In this document: positions 53,846 to 62,821 of the stretch, in pieces
Position numbering within the stretch: the stretch's first letter is position 1
Layout: each line of letters begins with the position of its first letter
Assembly: GCF_002893095.1 (NCBI RefSeq)
Contig: NZ_PKQQ01000002.1
Span: 124,001-188,000, forward strand
Reading direction: 5' to 3'
DNA from: Stenotrophomonas sp. VV52
GTDB taxonomy: Bacteria; Pseudomonadota; Gammaproteobacteria; Xanthomonadales; Xanthomonadaceae
Length of the DNA stretch: 64,000 nucleotides
Made by a program: the position numbers and the translations under genes
The notes under the pieces: generated by a model
Database searches by the model: none
Seen by the model: only the letters and a program-made list of their open reading frames with translations
What the model was told of the DNA's origin: nothing

Positions 53846-54517
53846 ATGGCCGGCATGAACCGTCCGCTCCCGCCCGCGTCACATGCCCTCAAGGCCGACA
53901 GCTTTGGCCGCATCCTGTTGATGGAACAGGACGGCCGGCGTTTCGTCCGCCGCGACCTGGGCGCCACGCCGTGGTGGCTGCGCCTGCCGGCCTGGTGGCT
54001 GGCCCGGCGCGAAGCGCGCGCGCTGGCGCACCTGGACGGCATGCCCGACACCCCGGCGCTGCTGGCCTGGAACGGGCGCTGGCTGGACCGCAGCTTCATG
54101 GCCGGCGACGCCATGTACCAGCGCCCGCCGCGTGCCGACATCGCCTACTTCCGCGCCGCGCGCCGCCTGCTGCAGAAGGTGCACCGCCACGGCATCGCCC
54201 ACAACGACCTGGCCAAGGAAGCCAACTGGCTGGTGCGCGAAGACGGCAGCCCGGCGCTGATCGACTTCCAGCTCGCGGTGATCGGCAACCCGCGCTCGCG
54301 CTGGATGCGCCTGCTGGCCCGCGAGGACCTGCGGCACCTGCTCAAGCACAAGCGCATGTACTGCCGCGAGTCGCTGACCCCGGTGGAAAAGCGCGTGCTC
54401 AAGCGCCACTCGTGGGTGCGCGACCTGTGGTTCCGCACCGGCAAGCCGGTCTACCGCGTGGTCACCCGCAAAATCCTGCACTGGGAAGACAACGAAGGGC
54501 AGGGGCCAAAGCCCTGA
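53846..54517 (+). CDS. Protein-kinase-like/lipopolysaccharide-kinase-like protein
   Basis: The 223-aa protein has a compact kinase fold. GRILLMEQDGRRFVRRDLGA provides an N-lobe; the catalytic loop is HGIAHNDLAKEANWLV (HXD...N); the Mg site is ALIDFQLAV, DFQ in place of DFG. It resembles small RIO/InaA/WaaP-like kinases that phosphorylate sugars or lipopolysaccharide. No regulatory domains are present. The start may be 53846 or the ATG at 53855; neither has a good ribosome site. A GC stem (53795-53821) lies in its upstream region, shared with the divergent DedA fusion. Confidence 0.72.
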   Translation: MAGMNRPLPPASHALKADSFGRILLMEQDGRRFVRRDLGATPWWLRLPAWWLARREARALAHLDGMPDTPALLAWNGRWLDRSFMAGDAMYQRPPRADIAYFRAARRLLQKVHRHGIAHNDLAKEANWLVREDGSPALIDFQLAVIGNPRSRWMRLLAREDLRHLLKHKRMYCRESLTPVEKRVLKRHSWVRDLWFRTGKPVYRVVTRKILHWEDNEGQGPKP

Positions 54518-54524
54518 CGATTAC

Positions 54525-55217
54525 CTACGGCGTTGCCGGTACCACCTGCTGCCCGATGAAATTACGCTGCGCATCGAAGTCGTAGCCGATCTGCACGGTG
54601 CCGACATCGGCGCAGGCGTGGCATTCGCGCAGGGGCGTGCGGTACAGCAGGCGAACGCCGCCGCCGTCCAGCGGTGTACTGGCCGCTGCCTGCGCCGGTG
54701 GGAAGGGCATGGCCTGCGGGTCGGTGGCCAGCAGCGCCTGTATGCCGGGGTCCGCACGCAGCGTGTCATCCAACTGCACGTTGTCCACGTCGATGCGCTT
54801 GCCGCTGGCGTCGATCAGGCGCGTGCCTTCGTTGGTGTTGGCGCGGAACGGGTAGGTGACGGTGGCGACGCCGATGCCATCCTGGTCGTGCCAGGCGCTG
54901 GCGTAGGCGAGTTCGCCGCCGCTGGACAGTTGCTCGGCGGCAGCGATGGCGTCTGCATTCGCGCCGGCACTGCGCATCGCGGTGATCAGGCATTCGCGGG
55001 TGGCCGCGGCCTCGCCTTGGCGGCAGCTGTTGAGATCACCACTCCAGACCACCGCATTGCTCCAGCGGAGGTTGGCATTGGCGGCTGCCGATGGGGCGGT
55101 CGCGTCGGCGGTGGCAGCCGGTGTTGGCGCCTCGGGCGCATCAGAGGGGTTGCGTTGGCACGCAGTGGCAAGAACGAGCAGACCCAGGACGGGGAACAGA
55201 CAGCGGGAACGGCGCAT
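54525..55217 (-). CDS. Putative lipoprotein of unknown function
   Basis: The 230-aa protein has signal MRRSRCLFPVLGLLVLATAC, a lipobox (LATAC) giving an N-acyl Cys, then an Ala/Pro/Thr-rich linker to about residue 48. The folded part contains LRWSNAVVWSGDLNSCRQGE, a helical ECLITAMRSAGANADAIAAA, and YASAWHDQDGIGVATVTYPF; near the end PLRECHACADVGTVQIGYDF has a CHAC pair. It is convergent with the kinase-like gene (7 bases apart). No family is recognised. Confidence 0.72.
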   Translation of the reverse strand: MRRSRCLFPVLGLLVLATACQRNPSDAPEAPTPAATADATAPSAAANANLRWSNAVVWSGDLNSCRQGEAAATRECLITAMRSAGANADAIAAAEQLSSGGELAYASAWHDQDGIGVATVTYPFRANTNEGTRLIDASGKRIDVDNVQLDDTLRADPGIQALLATDPQAMPFPPAQAAASTPLDGGGVRLLYRTPLRECHACADVGTVQIGYDFDAQRNFIGQQVVPATP

Positions 55218-55325
55218 GGCAGGGACCTCGCAGCGGTAACCAGGGTGTCACTATCGTCAAGGGGCGGTTAATTGCGCGTAGGCGCGGCATACTGGGCGAA
55301 TCATGAATTCGCGGGAGTGATCGAC

Positions 55326-56144
55326 ATGGCCAGTCTGCAAGGGAAAACCCTGTTCATTACCGGTGCCTCGCGCGGCATCGGCCTGGCCATTGCGCTTCGC
55401 GCGGCCCGTGACGGCGCCAACGTGGCCATCGCGGCGAAGTCGGCGGTGCCGAACCCGAAGCTGCCGGGCACCATCCACAGTGCGGCCGAGGCGGTGACCG
55501 CTGCCGGCGGCCAGGGCCTGGCGCTGAAGTGCGACATCCGCGAGGAAGACCAGGTGCGTGCCGCGGTGGCGGCCACCGTGGACACCTTTGGCGGCATCGA
55601 CATCCTGGTCAACAACGCCAGCGCGATCTGGCTGCGCGGCACGCTGGACACACCGATGAAGCGCTTCGACCTGATGCAGCAGGTCAATTCACGCGGCAGC
55701 TTCCTGTGCGCGCAGGCCTGCCTGCCGCACCTGCTGCAGGCGCCGAACCCGCACATCCTGACCCTGGCGCCGCCGCCCAGCCTGGACCCGAAGTGGTGGG
55801 GGCCGCATACCGGTTACACCCTGGCCAAGATGGGCATGAGCTTCGTCACCCTGGGCCTGGCCGCCGAGTTCGGCCCGCAGGGCGTGGCGGTGAATGCGTT
55901 GTGGCCGCGTACGGTGATCGCCACTGACGCAATCAACATGATTCCGGGCGTGGACGTGGGCGGCTGCCGCACGCCGGAGATCCTGGCCGATGCCGCGCAT
56001 GCGGTGTTGACGCGCGAGGCGGCGGGGTTCAGCGGGAATTTCCTGTTGGATGACGAGGTGTTGGCGGAGGCGGGTATTACCGACCTGAGCGGATACGCAG
56101 TGGATCCGTCTCGGCCGTTGTTGCCGGATCTGTTTCTGGATTGA
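55326..56144 (+). CDS. Short-chain dehydrogenase/reductase (HSDL2-like)
   Basis: The 272-aa NAD(P)-dependent oxidoreductase begins at ATG 55326. The cofactor motif is LFITGASRGIGLAIALRAAR; DIREEDQVRAAV and ILVNNASAIWL follow; the catalytic Tyr and Lys are in GYTLAKMGMSF. The sequence IAAKSAVPNPKLPGTIHSAA after strand 2 and the end TGxN-poor 'FSGNFLLDDEVL' match the HSDL2-like SDR group. The substrate is unknown. A SMAG pair follows the gene. Confidence 0.85.
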   Translation: MASLQGKTLFITGASRGIGLAIALRAARDGANVAIAAKSAVPNPKLPGTIHSAAEAVTAAGGQGLALKCDIREEDQVRAAVAATVDTFGGIDILVNNASAIWLRGTLDTPMKRFDLMQQVNSRGSFLCAQACLPHLLQAPNPHILTLAPPPSLDPKWWGPHTGYTLAKMGMSFVTLGLAAEFGPQGVAVNALWPRTVIATDAINMIPGVDVGGCRTPEILADAAHAVLTREAAGFSGNFLLDDEVLAEAGITDLSGYAVDPSRPLLPDLFLD

Positions 56145-56165
56145 TGGGATGGCTGGCACCGCGCG

Positions 56166-56251
56166 GGACACGCATGGCGTGTCGCTACGCCCATCGGGTC
56201 CGACACCAATTCCGCGGCCGCACGCGTAGAGACACGCCATGCGTGTCCCAC
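56166..56251. repeat. SMAG/REP-type palindrome pair
   Basis: Two inverted copies of the GACACGC(C)ATGCGTGTC type: GGACACGCATGGCGTGTC ending CGCTACG (56166-56189) and GTAGAGACACGCCATGCGTG (56226 on). They fill the gap between convergent SDR and channel genes, and match the dimer at 1480-1547. Confidence 0.8.
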
Positions 56252-56261
56252 GTATACCCGA

Positions 56262-57134
56262 TCATGTATTGAACGTCTCCGGCAACGCATGCCCACACCG
56301 CCGGCAATACTTCGCCTCCGTTTCATGCCCTTCCAACCCGCACGAGGGGCATCCGCGTGCATCGCGCTTGGCGGCGCGTTCGGCGTCCCGCATCGTATTG
56401 GCCAGTTCGGCGGTATAGATGCCGGTCGGCACCGCGATGATGCTGTAACCGATCAGGATCAATACCGAGGTCACGAACCGCCCCAGCACCGTCTGCGGCA
56501 CGATGTCGCCGAACCCCACCGTCGCCATCGTCACCACCGCCCAGTACATCGCACTGGGAATGCTGGTGAAGCCATGGTTCGGCCCTTCGATCACGTACAT
56601 CAAGGTGCCGGCAATGATCGTGATGGTGACCACCGTGAACAGGAACAGCAGGATCTTGCGCCGGCTGCGCCACAGCGACTCCATCAGCACGCCGCTTTCT
56701 TCGATGTAGCGGGTCAGCTTGAGGATGCGGAACACGCGCAGGATGCGCAGTGCGCGCACCACCAGCAGGCTCTGCGCACCGGGAATGAAAAGCGACAGAT
56801 AGGTGGGCAGGATCGAGGCCAGGTCGATGATGCCCCAGATGCTGAAGGCATAGCGGAGTGGCCGTTTCACCACCACCAGGCGCAGCAGGTACTCGGCGGT
56901 GAACAGGATGGTGAAGCCCCACTCCACCACGTACAGCCAGCTGGCATGTTCGATATGGAAGCGCTGCACGCTGTCGAACATCACCACCAGCACGCTGGCG
57001 ATGATCGCGTAGACCAGCAGCAGGTCGAAGTTGCGCGAGGGCCGGGTATCGTGCCGGTAAATGATGTCGAACCAGGTCCGGCGCCAGCCGGTCTCGGTCG
57101 CGGGGTTGAGCTGGGGGGCGCGGAAGGGGTGCAT
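56262..57134 (-). CDS. Voltage-gated-type potassium channel with C-terminal zinc ribbon
   Basis: The 290-aa protein has six transmembrane segments. S4 carries spaced arginines (RALRILRVFRILKLTRY, about residues 117-133). The pore has the K+ filter TMATVGFGDIVPQTVLGRF. After S6 comes a short tail with CPSCGLEGHETEAKYCRRCG (two CXXC pairs), a zinc-ribbon-like end not usual for the minimal bacterial Kv family. ATG 57134 is chosen; one three codons earlier is possible. It is divergent from argD. Confidence 0.9.
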   Translation of the reverse strand: MHPFRAPQLNPATETGWRRTWFDIIYRHDTRPSRNFDLLLVYAIIASVLVVMFDSVQRFHIEHASWLYVVEWGFTILFTAEYLLRLVVVKRPLRYAFSIWGIIDLASILPTYLSLFIPGAQSLLVVRALRILRVFRILKLTRYIEESGVLMESLWRSRRKILLFLFTVVTITIIAGTLMYVIEGPNHGFTSIPSAMYWAVVTMATVGFGDIVPQTVLGRFVTSVLILIGYSIIAVPTGIYTAELANTMRDAERAAKRDARGCPSCGLEGHETEAKYCRRCGHALPETFNT

Positions 57135-57198
57135 GGGCCGCATTGTGCCCCAGCCGGTGGAGGGGGAGAATGGAGGCTTTCCCGGACCCCTGACCGCC

Positions 57199-58428
57199 AT
57201 GACCGCCGCTGCCCCCGATCCGCTCCTGTCCCTGTCGCATTACTACCTGCCGGTCTACAAGCCGCGCCAGGTGGTGCTTGAGCGCGGCCAGGGCGCCCGC
57301 GTCTGGGACACCCAGGGCCGTGAGTTCATCGACCTGGCCGCCGGCATTGCCGTGTGCGGGCTGGGCCACAACGACCCGGACCTGAAGGCCGCGCTGATCG
57401 AGCAGGCCGGCAAGCTGTGGCACACCAGCAACGTGTTCTACAGTGAACCGCCGCTACGCCTGGCTGAAGAGCTGGTCACCGCCTCGCGCTTCGCCGAGCG
57501 GGTGTTCCTGTGCAATTCCGGCGCCGAAGCCAATGAAGTGGCGATCAAGCTGGTGCGCAAGTGGGCCGCTTCCCAGGGACGCCCAGCCCACCAGCGGGTG
57601 ATCGTGACCTTCCGCGGGAGCTTCCACGGCCGCACCCTGGCGGCAGTGACCGCCACCGCACAGCCGAAGTACCAGGAAGGCTACGAGCCGCTGCCCGGTG
57701 GCTTCCGCTACGTCGACTTCAACGACGAGGTGCAGCTGGAAACGGCGATGGCCGTCGGCGACGTCGCCGCGGTGATGCTGGAGCCGATCCAGGGCGAGGG
57801 CGGGGTGATGCCGGCCAAGCCGGGCTTCATGAAGCGCATCCGCGAGCTGTGCGACCAGCACAACGCGCTGATGGTACTGGACGAGATCCAGGTAGGCATG
57901 GGCCGCACCGGCACCCTGTTCGCGCACTGGCAGGACGAGGTCAAACCCGACATCGTGACCCTGGCCAAGGCGCTGGGCGGTGGTTTCCCGATCGGCGCGA
58001 TGCTGGCCGGGCCGAAGGTGGCCGAGGCGATGCAGTTCGGCGCGCACGGCACCACCTTCGGTGGCAACCCGCTGGCCGCTGCGGTGGCCCGGGTGGCGCT
58101 GCGCAAGCTGTCCTCGCCGGAGATCGCGCGCAACGTGAGCCGCCAGTCGCAGGCGCTGCGCGATGGACTGGGGAAGATCAACGACGAGTTCAAGGTGTTC
58201 GGCCAGGTGCGCGGTCGCGGCCTGATGCTGGGCGCGGTGCTGGACAAGGACTTCGCCGGCCAGGCCGGCGCGATCCTGGATCATGCGGCCGATCAGGGGC
58301 TGCTGACGCTGCAGGCCGGGCCGGATGTGCTGCGCTTCGTGCCGGCGTTGAACATCACCGATGAAGAAGTCGCCGAAGGCCTGAAGCGCCTGCGGGCTGC
58401 GGTGCAGTCGTACATCGCGTCGCGCTGA
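57199..58428 (+). CDS. argD: Acetylornithine transaminase (class III aminotransferase)
   Basis: This PLP aminotransferase makes N-acetylornithine in arginine synthesis; xanthomonads may use the succinylated intermediate. It is 409 aa from ATG 57199. Seen are VWDTQGREFIDLAAGIAVCG, LCNSGAEANEVAIKLVRKW, FRGSFHGRTLAAVTATAQPK, EPIQGEGGVMPA, DEIQVGMGRTGTLFA and the PLP lysine in TLAKALGGGFPIGAML. Closely related astC-type enzymes in arginine catabolism cannot be excluded by sequence alone, and no other arg or ast gene is in the window to decide. Confidence 0.88.
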   Translation: MTAAAPDPLLSLSHYYLPVYKPRQVVLERGQGARVWDTQGREFIDLAAGIAVCGLGHNDPDLKAALIEQAGKLWHTSNVFYSEPPLRLAEELVTASRFAERVFLCNSGAEANEVAIKLVRKWAASQGRPAHQRVIVTFRGSFHGRTLAAVTATAQPKYQEGYEPLPGGFRYVDFNDEVQLETAMAVGDVAAVMLEPIQGEGGVMPAKPGFMKRIRELCDQHNALMVLDEIQVGMGRTGTLFAHWQDEVKPDIVTLAKALGGGFPIGAMLAGPKVAEAMQFGAHGTTFGGNPLAAAVARVALRKLSSPEIARNVSRQSQALRDGLGKINDEFKVFGQVRGRGLMLGAVLDKDFAGQAGAILDHAADQGLLTLQAGPDVLRFVPALNITDEEVAEGLKRLRAAVQSYIASR

Positions 58429-58446
58429 GGCGCCACGCAGCAGGGG

Positions 58447-59061
58447 TCAGGCATCCAGGCCGAACCGGTGCATGAGCTTGCCGAAGCTGCGGCTGTCGTG
58501 GGCGGTGTCGGCATGCAGGCCGGCCTGGCGGGCACCGCGCACGTTGACGAACAGGTCGTCGACGAACAGGGTGTGGGTGGGGCGTGCGTTGAGCCGCTCC
58601 ACCGCGTGAAGGAACACGGTCGGGTGGGGCTTTCGCCCGCCCAGTTCGCCGCTGCACAGGATGCGGCCGTCCAGCGCTGCGGCAAGGCCCGGCAGGATCT
58701 GCGGAATCGTCTTCGCCATCAGCGCGCCGTTGTTGGTGAGGATTGCGATCGGCAACGCGCCGGCGATGCGTTGCACGCGCTCGATCACGCCGTGTTGGGG
58801 CGGTGACGCGGCGATGCGTGCGGCCTGCCACTGCGCGACGCTGATCTGCGTACCGAGCGCGGCGCTCAGCTCCTGCAGGTAAGCGCCGCTGTCCATGCCC
58901 TCGTCATGGCGCCGCTCCAGTCCGCTGTCGAACAACGCGGCCTGCACCTCCGCGGGCGTACGCCGGCACGCTTCGGCCAGGTGACGCACGCGCAGGTGCC
59001 GTGCGTAGTTGACCAGCACGCCGTCGAAATCCAGCAGCAGGCACTCCAGGGCGACGCGCAT
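58447..59061 (-). CDS. HAD-superfamily hydrolase (IA subfamily)
   Basis: The 204-aa hydrolase begins at ATG 59061 and has the HAD motifs: CLLLDFDGVLVNYARHLRVR (nucleophile Asp and the second Asp of DXD), IAILTNNGALMAK (motif II Thr), GGRKPHPTVFLHAVERL (motif III Lys), and TLFVDDLFVNVRGAR (motif IV DD). The cap is a short helical bundle, as in epoxide-hydrolase-like or YihX phosphatases. An upstream start gives only an Ala/Thr-rich extension. It is convergent with argD (18 bases). Confidence 0.85.
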   Translation of the reverse strand: MRVALECLLLDFDGVLVNYARHLRVRHLAEACRRTPAEVQAALFDSGLERRHDEGMDSGAYLQELSAALGTQISVAQWQAARIAASPPQHGVIERVQRIAGALPIAILTNNGALMAKTIPQILPGLAAALDGRILCSGELGGRKPHPTVFLHAVERLNARPTHTLFVDDLFVNVRGARQAGLHADTAHDSRSFGKLMHRFGLDA

Positions 59062-59186
59062 GGTGTCCGTTGTCGGTGCAGTAGCGGCTGACGTTACCGC
59101 ATTGGACGCCGTTGCTGCGACATCGCGTCGCACCTCGGTCACCGCGTGCCTGCCTAGAATTGCAGTGCCTGATGATGGAGATCGCC

Positions 59187-59633
59187 GTGAAACTGCTTGT
59201 TCCCGTGTTGCTCGCTGGCCTCGCCCTGGCCCCTGCCGCGCAGGCGCGCATGTGCGCGGTGAACCTGGACAGTACCGACCAGATGAGCTTCAGCCAGAAG
59301 GAGATCAAGGTCGCCGGCGACTGCACGCAGGTGAAGCTGACCCTGCGCCACACCGGCAAGCTGGCCGCCACCGCGATGGGGCACAACTGGGTCCTGACCC
59401 GCACCGCCGATTACCAGCCGGTGGCAATGGCGGGCATGCGCATGACCCTGGCCGACAGCTACCTGCCGAAGAAGGATGCACGGGTGCTGGCGCACACCGC
59501 CGTGATCGGCGGCGGACAGACCACCAGCGTCACCTTCTCCACCGCCGCGTTGCGCAAGGGGGGCGATTACACCTTCTTCTGCTCGTTCCCCGGGCATTTC
59601 GCGATGATGAAAGGCAAATTCGTCTTCGGTTGA
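59187..59633 (+). CDS. azu: Azurin, blue copper electron carrier
   Basis: The 148-aa periplasmic cupredoxin passes electrons in respiration or stress responses. The GTG at 59187 has GGAG 7 bases upstream and gives a compact signal peptide (KLLVPVLLAGLALAPAAQA); ATGs 12-15 bases earlier are less well placed. The mature protein has the type 1 Cu ligands: His in MGHNWVLT, and Cys, His and Met in FCSFPGHFAMMKGKF. The disulfide Cys pair is MCAVNL and GDCTQV, and the characteristic TGKLAATAMGHNW is present. It is divergent from the HAD gene. Confidence 0.95.
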   Translation: MKLLVPVLLAGLALAPAAQARMCAVNLDSTDQMSFSQKEIKVAGDCTQVKLTLRHTGKLAATAMGHNWVLTRTADYQPVAMAGMRMTLADSYLPKKDARVLAHTAVIGGGQTTSVTFSTAALRKGGDYTFFCSFPGHFAMMKGKFVFG

Positions 59634-59639
59634 GGTGCA

Positions 59640-59698
59640 GCCACGCAGGGCGTGGCTCTACCTCGTAGCGACCGGTAGTGCCACGCCCTGCGTGGCAC
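59640..59698. repeat. SMAG/REP-type palindrome dimer
   Basis: Two inverted copies: GCCACGCAGGGCGTGGCTCT followed by AC (59640-59661) and GTAGTGCCACGCCCTGCGTG onwards (59675-59698). The dimer occupies almost all of the gap between convergent azurin and hemL and may work as a terminator. Confidence 0.85.
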
Positions 59699-59704
59699 CC
59701 GCGA

Positions 59705-60997
59705 TCAACCCGCCTTGACCACCTTGAACGCCTCGCGCGCCGCGTCCAGGGTCGCGTCGATGATCGCGTCGTCATGCGCGCTCGACAGGAACCCGGCCTC
59801 ATACGCCGACGGCGCCAGGAACACGCCACGCTCCAGCATGGCGTGGAAGAACCGGTTGAACGCCGCGATGTCGCAGGCCGTTGCCTGCGCGTAGGTTTCC
59901 ACCTTCTGATCAGTAAAGAACAACCCGAACATCGCGCCCACCTGGTTGGTGGTCACCGCCACGCCGGCCTCGGCCGCCGCCGCTTCCAGGCCCGCGCACA
60001 GGCGCGCGCTGGCGGCGGAGAGTCGGTCGTGGAAGCCCGGTGCCTGCACCAGTTCCAGCATCGCCAGGCCCGCAGCCATCGCCACCGGGTTGCCGCTCAG
60101 CGTGCCGGCCTGGTAGATCGGGCCGGCCGGCGCGATCTGCGACATCAGCTCGCGGCGGCCACCGTAGGCGCCCACCGGCATGCCGCCGCCGATGATCTTG
60201 CCGAAGGTGGTCAGGTCCGGGGTGATCCCGTAATGCGCCTGCGCGCCACCCAGGGCCACGCGGAAGCCGGTCATCACTTCATCGAAGATCAGCACCGCGC
60301 CGTACTGCGTGCACAGCGCACGCAGGTGCTGCAGGTAACCGTCGCGCGGCAGAATGCAGTTGGCGTTGCCCACCACCGGTTCGATGATCAGGCCGGCGAT
60401 GTCCGCGCCCTGTTCGGCGAACAGCGCGGTGGCGGCCTCGAAGTCGTTGTAGGGCAGGGTCAGGGTCAGCTCGCTCAGCCCCGCCGGCACGCCCGGCGAG
60501 GTCGGCACGCCCAGGGTCAGCATGCCGCTGCCGGCCTTGACCAGGAACGAGTCGCCGTGGCCGTGGTAGCAGCCTTCGAACTTGACGATGCGGTTGCGGC
60601 CGGTGGCACCGCGCGCCAGCCGGATCGCCGACAAGGTCGCCTCGGTCCCGGAGTTGACCATGCGCACCATCTCGCACGACGGCACCAGCCGGGTCAGGGT
60701 CTCGGCCATGGTCACCTCGGCCGCGCACGGCGCGCCGAACGACAGGCCGTTGTTGATCGCCTGCTTCACCGCCTGGCGCACCGTGGCGTGGTTGTGGCCG
60801 ACGATCATCGGGCCCCACGAGCCCACGTAGTCGATGTAGCGGTTGCCATCCACGTCGTACAGGTACGGGCCGTCGGCGCGTTCGACGAAGAACGGCTCGC
60901 CGCCCACCGACTTGAACGCGCGCACCGGCGAGTTGACGCCGCCCGGCAGCAGGGCCTGGGCGCGGGTGAACAGGGCGTGGGACTGGTCGTGGTTCAT
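59705..60997 (-). CDS. hemL: Glutamate-1-semialdehyde 2,1-aminomutase
   Basis: HemL makes 5-aminolevulinate in the C5 haem pathway. It is 430 aa from ATG 60997. Family marks are [85 protein letters not shown] and the PLP lysine in [18 protein letters not shown]. Its ATG overlaps the thiE stop by four bases (ATGA), so the two are translationally coupled, a pairing common in gammaproteobacteria. Confidence 0.97.
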   Translation of the reverse strand: MNHDQSHALFTRAQALLPGGVNSPVRAFKSVGGEPFFVERADGPYLYDVDGNRYIDYVGSWGPMIVGHNHATVRQAVKQAINNGLSFGAPCAAEVTMAETLTRLVPSCEMVRMVNSGTEATLSAIRLARGATGRNRIVKFEGCYHGHGDSFLVKAGSGMLTLGVPTSPGVPAGLSELTLTLPYNDFEAATALFAEQGADIAGLIIEPVVGNANCILPRDGYLQHLRALCTQYGAVLIFDEVMTGFRVALGGAQAHYGITPDLTTFGKIIGGGMPVGAYGGRRELMSQIAPAGPIYQAGTLSGNPVAMAAGLAMLELVQAPGFHDRLSAASARLCAGLEAAAAEAGVAVTTNQVGAMFGLFFTDQKVETYAQATACDIAAFNRFFHAMLERGVFLAPSAYEAGFLSSAHDDAIIDATLDAAREAFKVVKAG

Positions 60998-61641
60998 GCG
61001 GAAGGTTCCTGGAAACGGGCGAGGTAGGCGCGCAGCGTGGCCACCGGGTCGGCGGCGGCGAACACGCCGCTGACCACGGCCAGCAGGTCGGCGCCGGCGT
61101 CGATGAGCGGGCCCACATTGTCCGGGCTCAGCCCCCCGATCGCCACCCGTGGCACGCCCAGTGCGGCGCTTTGCCGCAGCAGGTCCGGGTGGGCGCGGCT
61201 GCTGGTGACCTTGGTGGTGGTCGGGAAGAATGCGCCGAAGGCCACGTAGCTGGCCCCGGCGGCCACCGCGCGCTCGGCGTTGCCCAGCTGGTCGTAGCAG
61301 GACGCACCGATGATGGCCTGCGGGCCGAGCAGGGCGCGCGCCGCGCCGACGTCGCCGTCGGTGCCGCCCAGGTGCACGCCGGCCGCACCGACCGCCAGCG
61401 CCAGTGCCGGGTCGTCGTTGATGATCAGCGGCACCGCGTGCGCGGCGCACAGCGCCTGCAGGGCCCGCGCCTGTTCGTGCCGCAGGTCGCTGCTGGCGGT
61501 CTTGTTGCGGTACTGCAGCCAGGTCGGGCCGGCCGCCAGCAGGGGCTCGACCCGCGCCAGCAGGCGGGCGGTGTCGGCGTCGTCGGGGGTGATCAGGTAC
61601 ACGCCGCGCACGGGCGCGGACGGGGAAGCAGGGGCTGTCAT
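60994..61641 (-). CDS. thiE: Thiamine-phosphate synthase
   Basis: ThiE joins HMP-PP and thiazole phosphate to form thiamine phosphate. It is 215 aa: [40 protein letters not shown] (the Gln/Arg/Lys pyrophosphate-binding set), [40 protein letters not shown] (phosphate loop) and [20 protein letters not shown]. It makes use of the pyrimidine from thiC at 23198. It is divergent from rubredoxin and coupled with hemL. Confidence 0.95.
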   Translation of the reverse strand: MTAPASPSAPVRGVYLITPDDADTARLLARVEPLLAAGPTWLQYRNKTASSDLRHEQARALQALCAAHAVPLIINDDPALALAVGAAGVHLGGTDGDVGAARALLGPQAIIGASCYDQLGNAERAVAAGASYVAFGAFFPTTTKVTSSRAHPDLLRQSAALGVPRVAIGGLSPDNVGPLIDAGADLLAVVSGVFAAADPVATLRAYLARFQEPSA

Positions 61642-61713
61642 CGATGGCTACCGGTAGCGCGGCGGGAGTGGGACAATGGCCTATGACCGTACTGTCCAAC
61701 GCCTGATTATCCG

Positions 61714-61905
61714 ATGACCGACGCCACCGCCACCACCTTCCGCACCTGGATGTGCGTTGTCTGCGGCTTCATCTACAAGGAGGCCGACGGCCTGCCCGAA
61801 GAGGGCATCGCCCCGGGCACCGCGTGGGAAGACGTGCCCGACACCTGGACCTGCCCGGACTGCGGCGTGACCAAAGACGATTTCGAAATGGTCGAGATCG
61901 ACTAA
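61714..61905 (+). CDS. Rubredoxin
   Basis: The 63-aa iron protein has two Cys pairs binding one Fe: [15 protein letters not shown] and [18 protein letters not shown]. Length and spacing are those of a simple type I rubredoxin with a short N-terminal tail. It is a one-electron carrier, whose partner is not in the window. Its last four bases overlap the end of the convergent SirB1-like gene. It is divergent from thiE with 72 bases between. Confidence 0.96.
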   Translation: MTDATATTFRTWMCVVCGFIYKEADGLPEEGIAPGTAWEDVPDTWTCPDCGVTKDDFEMVEID

Positions 61906-62735
61906 TGTAACCGCGGTACCCGGCCACCCATCTCGATCAGCTTCTCCCGGACCCACTGCGCGTCATTGGCCTGGCCATTGCGCTGCAGGTACAGCCCCAG
62001 GTCGTGGCGGGCGCCGGCTTCGTAATCCAGCTGCAGGTACGCCAGCCCCCGATCGCGCAGGGCGTCGTCCTGCTCCGGCGCCAGCTTCAGCAGGCGATCG
62101 GCACTGCGCGCGGCGCGGTCCCATTCGCTGCGCTCGGCATACACCCCGTGCAGGTTGCGCAGCATGCGCATCAGGATCGCGCGCGCCGGCGCCGCGTCCA
62201 GGATCTGCGCCAGCACCTGGTCATCCGGCGTCTCGCCGCCGAGGTGCGAACGCGCGCGTTCGCGCAGCTCTTCCACGTCCAGCGGCCGGCCGCCGTTGAA
62301 CGGGTCCATCACCAGCATCCCGTCATCGACCGGCAGCCGCACCAGGAAGTGCCCCGGGAACGACACCCCGTCCAGCGGAATGCCCAGGCGTCGTGCCACT
62401 TCCATCTGCACCATGGCCAGCGAGATCGGATTGCCCAGGCGGCGTTCGAACACCTGGTTGAGGTAGCTGTTGCGCGGGTCGTAATACTCGCCGTGGTCGC
62501 CGCCATAGCCAAGCTCGTCGAACAGATGGCGATTCACCGCCGCGATCTTGAGCGGCCAGTGCGCGATGGTGTCCACCTCGCTGCGCAGGTGGTCGGCGTG
62601 GCTCTGCACCAGCGCGTCGTAGACCTGCGGGTCCAGGTCGGGGTACTCGTCGCGCGCGATCAGCAGGGCCGTGGGCAACAGCGGCAGCGCCTCGTCGTCC
62701 AGTTCGGCCAGGGAGTCCCACGCCGGCAATGTCAT
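61902..62735 (-). CDS. SirB1-family transglutaminase-like/TPR protein
   Basis: The 277-aa protein has an N-terminal helical segment (SLAELDDEALPLLPTALLIA), the SirB1 core (AAVNRHLFDELGYGGDHGEY, YDPRNSYLNQVFERRLGNPI, SLAMVQMEVARRLGIPLDGV, FPGHFLVRL) and two C-terminal TPR-like repeats (WDRAARSADRLLKLAPEQDD, ALRDRGLAYLQLDYEAGARH). The catalytic Cys expected in transglutaminases is not obvious (SLAMVQ where others have a Cys), as in many SirB1 proteins. ATG 62735 is preferred, with another four codons earlier. Function is unknown. Confidence 0.85.
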   Translation of the reverse strand: MTLPAWDSLAELDDEALPLLPTALLIARDEYPDLDPQVYDALVQSHADHLRSEVDTIAHWPLKIAAVNRHLFDELGYGGDHGEYYDPRNSYLNQVFERRLGNPISLAMVQMEVARRLGIPLDGVSFPGHFLVRLPVDDGMLVMDPFNGGRPLDVEELRERARSHLGGETPDDQVLAQILDAAPARAILMRMLRNLHGVYAERSEWDRAARSADRLLKLAPEQDDALRDRGLAYLQLDYEAGARHDLGLYLQRNGQANDAQWVREKLIEMGGRVPRLH

Positions 62736-62821
62736 GTGCCCCTGCATGGACACAGACTGGCGACAAACGCGGTGCGATTCAAGCAGTGCGGCGTGAAAAC
62801 AGCGCCGCCACCGCAGGGCGT

